Source: Cognatundibacterium aquatile (lineage in GTDB: Bacteria > Pseudomonadota > Gammaproteobacteria > Burkholderiales > Burkholderiaceae_D). Taken from it: a DNA stretch of 64,000 nt. This document shows positions 1 to 6,120 of this stretch, piece after piece. The notes beneath the pieces were generated by a model. That model was not told the origin of the DNA. It searched no databases and worked only from the letters and a program-made list of their open reading frames with translations. Made by a program: the position numbers and the translations under genes. The first letter of the stretch is position 1, and each line of letters starts with the position of its first letter. Location of the stretch: NCBI RefSeq assembly GCF_014699135.1, contig NZ_JACOFT010000006.1, positions 1-64,000 on the forward strand, read 5' to 3'.

Positions 1-111
1 TGGCGTCAGGACTATAATGAGCAACGACCGCACAGCTCGATTGGCTATCTGACGCCGAATCAATTTGCAGACAGTTTTTTAACCGCGGACTCTAAATTGG
101 TTTCGTACTAA
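1..111 (+). CDS. IS3-family transposase OrfB, C-terminal fragment
   Basis: The open frame enters from the left edge and ends with TAA at 109-111. The 36 residues contain W-x-x-DYNEQRPHSSIGYLTP, the hallmark end of the DDE integrase core of IS3-family OrfB transposases. In this family OrfB is made with OrfA by frameshifting and cuts and joins the IS ends. Only the last part is visible, so whether the gene is intact cannot be judged. Confidence 0.85.
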   Translation, partial: WRQDYNEQRPHSSIGYLTPNQFADSFLTADSKLVSY

Positions 112-127
112 TTTGGGGAGCAGGTCA
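1..127 (+). mobile_element. Right end of an IS3-family insertion sequence
   Basis: The first 111 bases encode a transposase tail, and about 15 bases after its stop the sequence ends with GGGGAGCAGGTCA. Read outwards this begins TGACCTGCTCCCC, the type of TGA-starting terminal repeat seen in IS3-family elements. The next base enters the coding frame of a KAP NTPase gene on the other strand, so the boundary is placed at 127. The left end and the target duplication are outside the window. Confidence 0.8.
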
Positions 128-851
128 CCTCCAGTAACTCTATAGCGTAATCTGGACGACATCTATCCAATTCATCCACCAAGATAAATATTGGCAATTC
201 AACGCCAGAACTTTTTTCAAGCGCCTCAATCAATAGCTGGAGTTTTTGTTTGAATTCTTCAATGGCTACTTTTGTCGTCTTATGTTCCTTCAGAGACTCG
301 GCAACCATTTTTTCTAATGCTTTCGCGGTGGTCTCAAACGAAGTGTGTTTGGTGCTACGGCCTGTTTCTATATCGACCTCATCAGTTTCAGTATCTGAAA
401 ATGAGTCGTGCATTTTCTCCCAGCTTAAACCTGCAATATGTTTAAGTAATGCCATTCCAATGACCTGGATCGAAGGTTTAATTAATTTTTTTACTTTTCC
501 CATAGCACCACTGAGAGCTCTTTTTGCTGCGGGAATTTTAGTAAATGAGGGTTTTAATCCATTGTCGATTTCAGAAATAAACGCAATAAGAGGCTCTGGA
601 GTGAAATCATTTTTCCACGCATCAAAATATACCACTGGATAATTTTTTGACTCTAATTCGTCCTTCCAACACTGAAGCATGAAGGTTTTACCGAAGCCCC
701 ACTCTGCATTAACAGCGAGAACAAACCCGCTTTCCGTAGGCTTGGCTTGATACCGATTAGTGAGATATTTCTCAAGATTTGCTGCAACCTGCTTTCTGCC
801 TAGTTGATCACCTTCCCAGTGTTCAGACAAATTTTTGGCTTGCTTTTGCAT
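108..851 (-). pseudogene. KAP-family P-loop NTPase, C-terminus cut off by an IS3 element
   Basis: The product begins MQKQAKNLSEHWEGDQLGRK and carries a Walker A motif (AEWGFGKT, about residues 49-56) and a Walker B stretch ending FILVDELDRCRPDYAIELLEV. The latter is the KAP NTPase signature, where this family normally continues for several hundred residues. The last five residues (TCSPN) and the stop come from the IS end, so the reading frame is broken right after the Walker B region. KAP proteins are membrane-associated ATPases, many of them in mobile or defence-associated loci. The remnant ATPase core is probably inactive. A hydrophobic stretch near residues 125-145 may be part of the membrane insertion typical of the family. 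Confidence 0.8.
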
Positions 852-1003
852 AGGTTAACTCAATGGAGTTATTTTCAATGTTTTATTTTAAGCAATTATT
901 GAACATTCAGGAATGCAAACTAATTATCTTTTATTAATATAGCCATGGATTCATAAAGCAGTGAAGATCGCTTTTTCACCATACTAATCGGGATACACTG
1001 CCG

Positions 1004-1034
1004 TCATAAGTGATTTGACTCAAATCACTTATGA
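1004..1034. repeat. 31-bp palindrome (15-bp perfect arms, 1-bp centre)
   Basis: TCATAAGTGATTTGA and TCAAATCACTTATGA are perfect reverse complements separated by a single C. There is no T-run next to it, so it is more like an operator or a recombination site than a terminator. No neighbouring gene explains it. Confidence 0.7.
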
Positions 1035-1303
1035 TCTGAAGAAGTGACAACGGCTCTATATTTCACGCTATTGGCAAACGCTGACGTACCGACTGACACT
1101 AAGTATGCAAGGAGTTGCTTATGTTTAGCGACTGAAATGATTTACCAGCAAACAAATTGATTTAGGGGTACTGATTGACGTACTCTTGCTCTAAAAAGAG
1201 CAACGCAGCACAAAAAGGTATAGCCACCTAGCGACCGATACACTGACGAAGGCTATTTTTAAAATCAGATGGCGGATGACAAATTTCTACCGCCACAAAA
1301 GAA

Positions 1304-1328
1304 AAAAGACCGCATTTAGCGGTCTTTT
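1304..1328. terminator. Bidirectional intrinsic terminator
   Basis: AAAAGACCGC and GCGGTCTTTT form a perfect 10-bp stem around a five-base loop, with A and T runs that would serve transcripts from either side. It lies downstream of the leftward island cargo, about 220 bp past the end of the ADP-ribosylglycohydrolase gene. Confidence 0.75.
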
Positions 1329-1424
1329 AAATTTACGGAAACCCGCATGAATACTGGAGGGGGGAAGTCAAATCACCCTTTGAAAGCCTTATATATAAAG
1401 GATTTCTATAATTTAAAGTTGCCT

Positions 1425-1445
1425 CATGGCTCCAACCATGGCTCC
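1425..1445. repeat. Left pair of CATGGCTCC repeats (possible integrase arm sites)
   Basis: CATGGCTCC occurs at 1425-1433 and again at 1437-1445, a 12-bp period. A matching pair with the same period and orientation sits at 10189-10209 just upstream of the integrase gene, at the other end of the island. Paired short repeats at both ends are what arm-type binding sites of a P4-like integrase would look like; this role is inferred. Confidence 0.55.
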
Positions 1446-1546
1446 ATAAAATTTTTTTGAAAAACCGTTTTAAATTGTTTTCTCGTTCTGAAATAAGAAT
1501 TTTTCAGGATAATTTGTTTTAAATATTTTTAAAAAAAACATACATC

Positions 1547-3337
1547 TTAGACCTTTCCTCGTTGTAGTCGCGCTCGCCGAGCTTTTACTACGATAGCAGC
1601 GTAGCTTATCGCTAGTTCGATTCCATTTTGGCGCTCTGCCAGTTCAAGTAAATCATTACCAATAATAGACACATCAAAACCAGACTTAATTGCAATATCT
1701 GTTAACTCGTCAATCGAATATTCATATTTATTCAAATGCAGAGGTACATCTCCATTAATGTTGTTATTTTGAGGTTCATCAACATGCTTTGTTTTGGCAA
1801 TTTCTAGGTCAGAAACAGCAGATTTCTTTATTGACGCTGCGATTTTTAGATTTGAAGTGAGGTCATCGTTTACCGGAGTATTGGTTGCGTCGAACATATC
1901 GCGGGTATGCAGCGGAACTCTCGCCCGTACTTTTTCTAAATCTGTTGGAGGATTATATGTCTTCAGTGGCGAAATGATCGCAGGGAGAGCTTTGGCATCC
2001 ATTTCGTCAATTTTTATTCTTCGTTTGCACAGTATTGTCTGACCAAACTCTAACTTGAACCATTGGTAAGAGTAATCTGCTTTACTACTTACAAATTCCT
2101 CACTACAGCGTTCAATAAGCCCGAGACCTGCAAATGCCAATTGAGCACCAATGCTTCCAACCGTATCAAGTTGAGTTCGTGGTGCTTGCCAAGTCATTAA
2201 GTCTGGGTATTGAAAGCTTTCTACGATCTCGCCGCGACTTATCGCGTGTAAGCGTTTCGCTTCAATTGTTATATATTTCTTATCCTGAACGATGTCTAAT
2301 GGCTCGCTAGATGCTATGGCTCCTAGAAGTGCGCCTGCCATAGTGCCAATTGTGTCAGTATCGCTTGAAAGGAGATTCGCCACGATTACTAGCCCATTCT
2401 CCGTTGGCATTTCACGAAAACACCATGCTGCCACAAGAGCAAATAACGCACACTTAATACCGGAGCCTCTCGAATTGTCATCAAACCCGCCCAACATTTG
2501 TACGACTGACGCATATGCGATTTTCGGATCTTGGTTTAATAAAGGGAGGCATTTTTCGACATCTTGGATCCATTCAAGCTTGACTTTCTCCATTTCCTCG
2601 CTAAAAGATCTACCAGCTTTTTGTTCCCAAGTTGGTAGCCAGAAAGTGCTTAATTCGGGGTCTTCAAAAATGAATTTTTGAGCCAATTCTATGTAAAGAA
2701 CTAGATCAACCCAATCTGTTGGAACCGGTATTTTTGATTCATGTAATACAGCGGCCAAGCACGCTGCGTGAATAACAGCTCCGGAGATTCCTCTAGGATG
2801 ACCATGCGTGCATAATGAATTACGAATTACGTCCGGTATATATGTTTCAGCTATTCCTAAGTCTGTTGAAGCCCAAACATGTGGTTGAATACGCATTGCA
2901 GCGCCATTTCCGCCGCCATCCACATATCGCACCGCGCGTTGATCAAAAAAATTGCTAAACCAATTTACGCCTCGTTGACCTAACATGGTCGCACCAAGTT
3001 TACTGCCACGGCCTGCACCAAGGCAGTATGAGAGCCAGACTGGGAGTTCAATCTTTGCAAATGTTTCTACATCAAAATGTCCGTCACCCCGTATTGACCG
3101 AGATGTTGCCAATCGTAATTGAGTATCGTCTGAATATGTCCCCGCATTGAGCATGGCCCAAACACCGAAATGTCCGCCTATGAGTCGTTTCCAGCCGGTT
3201 GCTTGAGAAATTTTGGAAGTTCCAATTCGCCTCTTTAGTCCGTCCTCGTCAACAAGTTCGGTCGGGAAACCAAGTATGTCGCCGTAGGCTGCCCATAGTG
3301 CAGAGCGAACTATCCCTTGTTGAAGTGTTCGATTCAT
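1547..3337 (-). CDS. ADP-ribosylglycohydrolase (ARH/DraG-like) with unassigned C-terminal extension
   Basis: This is the third gene of the cargo operon. The N-terminal ~350 residues match the ADP-ribosylglycohydrolase fold. An early QGIVRSALWAAYGDILG helix, GTYSDDTQL (about 67-74) and SSDTDTIGTMAGALLGA (about 325-340) supply the metal-binding Asp/Thr residues, and GGGNGAAMRIQP is the conserved nucleotide-site loop. ARH enzymes remove ADP-ribose from proteins or nucleic acids. The remaining ~240 residues are not recognised and may dictate specificity. The ATG at 3337 is preferred: it starts 10 bases after the DarT stop and gives a normal ARH N-terminus, whereas a start at 3397 would overlap DarT by 50 bp. 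Directly after a DarT-like toxin, the likely role is antitoxin reversing DNA ADP-ribosylation (inference). Confidence 0.85.
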   Translation of the reverse strand: MNRTLQQGIVRSALWAAYGDILGFPTELVDEDGLKRRIGTSKISQATGWKRLIGGHFGVWAMLNAGTYSDDTQLRLATSRSIRGDGHFDVETFAKIELPVWLSYCLGAGRGSKLGATMLGQRGVNWFSNFFDQRAVRYVDGGGNGAAMRIQPHVWASTDLGIAETYIPDVIRNSLCTHGHPRGISGAVIHAACLAAVLHESKIPVPTDWVDLVLYIELAQKFIFEDPELSTFWLPTWEQKAGRSFSEEMEKVKLEWIQDVEKCLPLLNQDPKIAYASVVQMLGGFDDNSRGSGIKCALFALVAAWCFREMPTENGLVIVANLLSSDTDTIGTMAGALLGAIASSEPLDIVQDKKYITIEAKRLHAISRGEIVESFQYPDLMTWQAPRTQLDTVGSIGAQLAFAGLGLIERCSEEFVSSKADYSYQWFKLEFGQTILCKRRIKIDEMDAKALPAIISPLKTYNPPTDLEKVRARVPLHTRDMFDATNTPVNDDLTSNLKIAASIKKSAVSDLEIAKTKHVDEPQNNNINGDVPLHLNKYEYSIDELTDIAIKSGFDVSIIGNDLLELAERQNGIELAISYAAIVVKARRARLQRGKV

Positions 3338-3347
3338 TATTTGTATT

Positions 3348-3986
3348 TCAGTAAAGTTCTTTAAAAAGCGACTCGCGGATTTCAATTTCAATGGCACGGT
3401 GATTAACTGCAGTCAATTGGCCAGCAATTTGATCACAGATATCGTCATTAGGAACGTAAATTTTCCTTAAAAACTCAGTACTTAGTTCGCCGGGGTACAA
3501 TATTTCGGCTTGCTCACACGTCGTGTGGTTTGCTGGGCAATTAGGATCACGTTCAATTGATTTCCCATTATATTGCACGATTTTTTGTGCAAACATGGCC
3601 TCAAATCCATCTGAACCCTGCCCCCTTTTTACTGAAGTGTATATATTATTCGTCGTAGTAAAAACGACACCATCATGAATTAATATTTCAGGCGAGAATG
3701 ATAGAACACACCACCAAATGTTTGTATCTCTATGCCAATTACCAGAATAAGTTGCGAACGACGTGTTTATTTTCGATACCGACAGGTTTACGTGGTCGAG
3801 CCATGCTGCATCTCTATTACGAACTCTGGCATTTGGGGTGAAAATATATTCAAGTCTAGCATCTACATTTAGTCGATTTCGAGCTTTTAGAAGGCGAGTA
3901 TCCAAAATCCCTAAAATGCCCGTATTCGTAGTGAAATGAAGAATTTCTTCAATCTCACGGAGGCGTACAATATTATCAATGGTCAT
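3348..3986 (-). CDS. DarT-like (DUF4433) ADP-ribosyltransferase, putative DNA-modifying toxin
   Basis: The 212-residue protein shows the DarT architecture. It has an N-terminal ILHFTTNTGILGIL segment (about 15-28, compare the family's YH-x-T-x-x-x-NL-x-x-IL). A RNRDAAWLDHVNLS stretch (56-69) follows, and then CEQAEILYPGELS (157-169), whose Glu161 aligns with the catalytic Glu of the family motif AE-V/I-L-x-P. DarT enzymes use NAD+ to attach ADP-ribose to bases of single-stranded DNA and act as toxins in DarTG phage-defence modules. The start overlaps the helicase stop by 4 bp (ATGA), so the two are translationally coupled. The usual macrodomain antitoxin DarG is absent and an ARH hydrolase takes its place. 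Which base is modified cannot be told by reading. Confidence 0.78.
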   Translation of the reverse strand: MTIDNIVRLREIEEILHFTTNTGILGILDTRLLKARNRLNVDARLEYIFTPNARVRNRDAAWLDHVNLSVSKINTSFATYSGNWHRDTNIWWCVLSFSPEILIHDGVVFTTTNNIYTSVKRGQGSDGFEAMFAQKIVQYNGKSIERDPNCPANHTTCEQAEILYPGELSTEFLRKIYVPNDDICDQIAGQLTAVNHRAIEIEIRESLFKELY

Positions 3987-5389
3987 ACCGCTATATCCAT
4001 GAATGTCTCTGGATCCAAATATTCAATAACTGTTGATGCATCTTCAGGTTTGTACCCTAAGATAATTGTTGATTTTGCACGACCTATTCCCATCGCTAAT
4101 AATCGTCTAAGTGTAAGGAGTTTTTCGTCCTCATTGCCATCCCCGTGTGGCATAACTTCAGCATTTAATCCCAAAATAAAAACGTGATCGAATTCCAGAC
4201 CTTTTGCTGAATGCAATGTACTTAATGCAATATTTTCGGATCCGATGGGCCAATCTGATGCACGTGTAATTGTTATATATTGGAGGTCAGCATCATTCAA
4301 AAGTATTTCTAGCGCCTTGAACCAGCCTAAGGGATGCAGAAACGCGACAGATTCAGAGGATAGATCAATTTTTGATTTAATAAAATTAATTGCATATTTG
4401 ACTTGATTTCCAAAACTGCCTTTGAGAACAATTGGAATTTGCCCTTCGCGGGTTGTAGCTGAAAAATCAGGTAACGTACCATCGTCGTCGGTTCCAATGC
4501 CTTTCAATAGGGAAGTTGCAAATCTTGCAATTTGCTTGGTGTTTCTATAGTTAGCACTAAGTCGGAAACTGTTTTCTGGCCGAACGCTAATTCCTAACTC
4601 AGCCCAAGTAAAGCCTCTTGCATAAATTCTCTGAGCTGTATCTAGGATAAATGTAACTGAGTGGTCGTCTAAGAGTTGGTTCATTACCGCTCGAATCTGA
4701 TTTCCTGAGAAGTCTTGCGACTCGTCGACAATGACAATATCGTAGGCGTGGAATTTTCGCTCTGCCATCGCAACTGCCAAATCATTCCAATCAAATTTAG
4801 CATTGGCGTATTTTTTTTGCATATAAGGATAAACAATTTCGTTTAAAAGTTTTTCTCTCATATTTTGTGCCATTCTCGGAGTACCTCCTCGACCGTCTCG
4901 CCGAGCGGTCAAGTAGTGCGCAATTTCACGAGGCAAATATTTCCCCATAAGATAGTCAACTTCTTCCCTTACGAAATCCGCTGATAAATTTGTATTGCTA
5001 CAAAAATTCAAGAACTCAGCTCGAGAAATCAGATCTTCTGGGCCATCGATGATATTGCCATTTATCCCTAAAGAATTTTTTGCCCACTTACTGAAAGTGG
5101 ACACTTCTAAGTTTATTTCTGGCGTGTTTGTAAACTGTTTATGTGCGAGTTCGGAAACATACCCACTCAATGTTCGGTTATATGTAAGAAGCAGAATATT
5201 TATTGGGGTAGTTCGTTTTTGACGACGTTTGCGATTTAGGAATGCACCAATTGAAGAGCGAAGTTTGAGCAATGCAGTAGTCGTTTTGCCACTGCCTGCC
5301 GCCCCTCTTATTACCTCTACGCCCATTTGAATTCGAGAAATTAACGATAATTGCTCTGGGGTTGGGCCAACATCAATTAATGCGCGCAT
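3983..5389 (-). CDS. UvrD/Rep-like superfamily 1 helicase, first gene of the DarT-ARH cargo operon
   Basis: The 468-residue product has all the SF1 motifs. Walker A is GAAGSGKT (about 29-36), motif II is IVIVDESQD (about 220), motif III is LDTAQRIY, and motif IV is the arginine region with NYRN. Motif V is STLHSAKGLEFDHVFI and motif VI is RRLLAMGIGRAK. It is shorter than housekeeping UvrD (~720 residues) and resembles compact helicases found in defence islands. A TTG at 5401 would add four residues, but the ATG at 5389 has GGAA 8-9 bases upstream and is preferred. It is coupled by a 4-bp overlap to the DarT gene, so it likely supplies or senses the single-stranded DNA on which DarT acts (inference). 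The upstream 700 bp contain repeats rather than a clear promoter. Confidence 0.85.
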   Translation of the reverse strand: MRALIDVGPTPEQLSLISRIQMGVEVIRGAAGSGKTTTALLKLRSSIGAFLNRKRRQKRTTPINILLLTYNRTLSGYVSELAHKQFTNTPEINLEVSTFSKWAKNSLGINGNIIDGPEDLISRAEFLNFCSNTNLSADFVREEVDYLMGKYLPREIAHYLTARRDGRGGTPRMAQNMREKLLNEIVYPYMQKKYANAKFDWNDLAVAMAERKFHAYDIVIVDESQDFSGNQIRAVMNQLLDDHSVTFILDTAQRIYARGFTWAELGISVRPENSFRLSANYRNTKQIARFATSLLKGIGTDDDGTLPDFSATTREGQIPIVLKGSFGNQVKYAINFIKSKIDLSSESVAFLHPLGWFKALEILLNDADLQYITITRASDWPIGSENIALSTLHSAKGLEFDHVFILGLNAEVMPHGDGNEDEKLLTLRRLLAMGIGRAKSTIILGYKPEDASTVIEYLDPETFMDIAV

Positions 5390-5801
5390 ATAAATTTCCA
5401 AAAAATTTTGCGATTGATAGAGTTTCTAGATGGAAAATCCCCGCCTAGAAATTTTAAGTAAAAGAAAGCGATTTTTGCGACAAATAATGACCCGTGAGAG
5501 TTTTACCTTTTTGACATCATGGTGCTATAGTTTTTCTCTATCGTCAATAAATTAACAACTTCGGCCGAAAAAAAGAAGGATAAATCGCGACTAATTTTTT
5601 AAATTTAGAGGCTTACCCTTTATTCGAAAAATTGAAATTGACAGGAAGGCGATATTGCACAGAAAAAACTATCTTAGTTCTTTAATTTGGCAACCCTAGA
5701 TTTGAACCGCGACTGATTACGTAAAGTCTTTTACATGAAATTTCACAAAGGAGAATGATGACGAACACAATAACTAGTAATACCCACTCGTTATAATTCT
5801 T

Positions 5802-5825
5802 GGTAACAACGGTAACAGTAGTAAC
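5802..5825. repeat. Triple GGTAAC-type repeat, 9-bp period
   Basis: GGTAAC at 5802, GGTAAC at 5811 and AGTAAC at 5820, each nine bases apart. The same six-base unit recurs three times in inverted orientation at 6079-6102. Regular spacing close to one helical turn suggests a protein-binding array. Confidence 0.65.
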
Positions 5826-5902
5826 GTGAGTTATCTTTTTTCCGTCAATCCATAAGCCTATGAATATGCATAGGGATGTACTATATTTATCACTACGGCA
5901 CG

Positions 5903-6000
5903 TATCCATAGACACGTGTGCGCTAGACCTAGGCATATACATATCCATAGACACCCCTAGGCACGTCTAGCCCTATGCCTAGGCGCACCTAGGGCTAGGT
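5903..6000. repeat. CTAG-rich repeat cluster
   Basis: TATCCATAGACAC occurs at 5903-5915 and again at 5942-5954. CCTAGG units occur at 5928, 5956, 5978 and 5988, three of them followed by C. Seven CTAG tetramers fall within 80 bp, although CTAG is normally among the rarest tetramers in proteobacterial DNA. The cluster lies centrally between the two GTTACC arrays. Confidence 0.7.
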
Positions 6001-6051
6001 AAATGCAAAATCATCGGCAGAAATATCAGAACCCGACAGATCAAAATGCAA

Positions 6052-6073
6052 AAGGGTGAAATCCTTCACCCTT
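6052..6073. terminator. Hairpin downstream of the DUF927 gene
   Basis: AAGGGTGAA and TTCACCCTT form a perfect 9-bp stem with a four-base loop. A-rich sequence precedes it and only a short T tract follows. It could end the leftward DUF927 transcript, whose stop is 48 bp away, or be part of the origin-like structure. Confidence 0.45.
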
Positions 6074-6078
6074 GGTTT

Positions 6079-6102
6079 GTTACCAGCGTTACCGCCGTTA
6101 CT
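6079..6102. repeat. Triple GTTACC-type repeat, 9-bp period, inverted relative to 5802-5825
   Basis: GTTACC at 6079, GTTACC at 6088 and GTTACT at 6097. This mirrors the array at 5802-5825 in unit sequence, copy number, spacing and the degenerate third unit being the variant, but in opposite orientation. Confidence 0.65.
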
Positions 6103-6120
6103 GAATTTTTGATGTAGGCG

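Larger units (their letters stand above)
852..1546. other. Gene-free AT-rich stretch between the KAP remnant and the island cargo
   Basis: No convincing gene was found on either strand. The stretch holds a 31-bp palindrome (1004-1034), a small hairpin (TTGCTC/GAGCAA at 1186-1203), two similar 13-mers (GGATACACTGCCG at 991 and CGATACACTGACG at 1236), a terminator (1304-1328) and a pair of integrase-type repeats (1425-1445). It is probably a junction made of decayed mobile DNA. Confidence 0.5.
5390..6120. other. Origin-like intergenic region of the island
   Basis: These 730 bp lie between the DUF927 replication gene and the cargo operon. They contain three GGTAAC-type repeats on the left (5802-5825), three GTTACC-type repeats on the right (6079-6102), a CTAG-rich repeat cluster between them and a hairpin. 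The promoter of the leftward helicase operon must also lie here, but no convincing -35/-10 pair was seen. Satellite phages and integrative elements often place origin repeats next to their replication gene, and this layout fits that. Confidence 0.5.

Noticed and set aside
250-642. 130-residue rightward open frame opposite the KAP gene
   Set aside because: The opposite strand has clear KAP NTPase motifs; this frame shows none.
5511-5531. TTGACA and TATAGT as a rightward promoter
   Set aside because: The spacer is only 9 bp and no rightward gene follows.
5682-5954. 90-residue leftward open frame with one hydrophobic segment
   Set aside because: It is built across the CTAG/TATCCATAGACAC repeats and one GGTAAC array, has no visible ribosome site and a patchwork composition; more likely non-coding origin-like DNA.
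5903-6000. CRISPR-like array
   Set aside because: The repeats are short, irregular in spacing and partly palindromic CTAG units without spacer structure; no cas genes are present.
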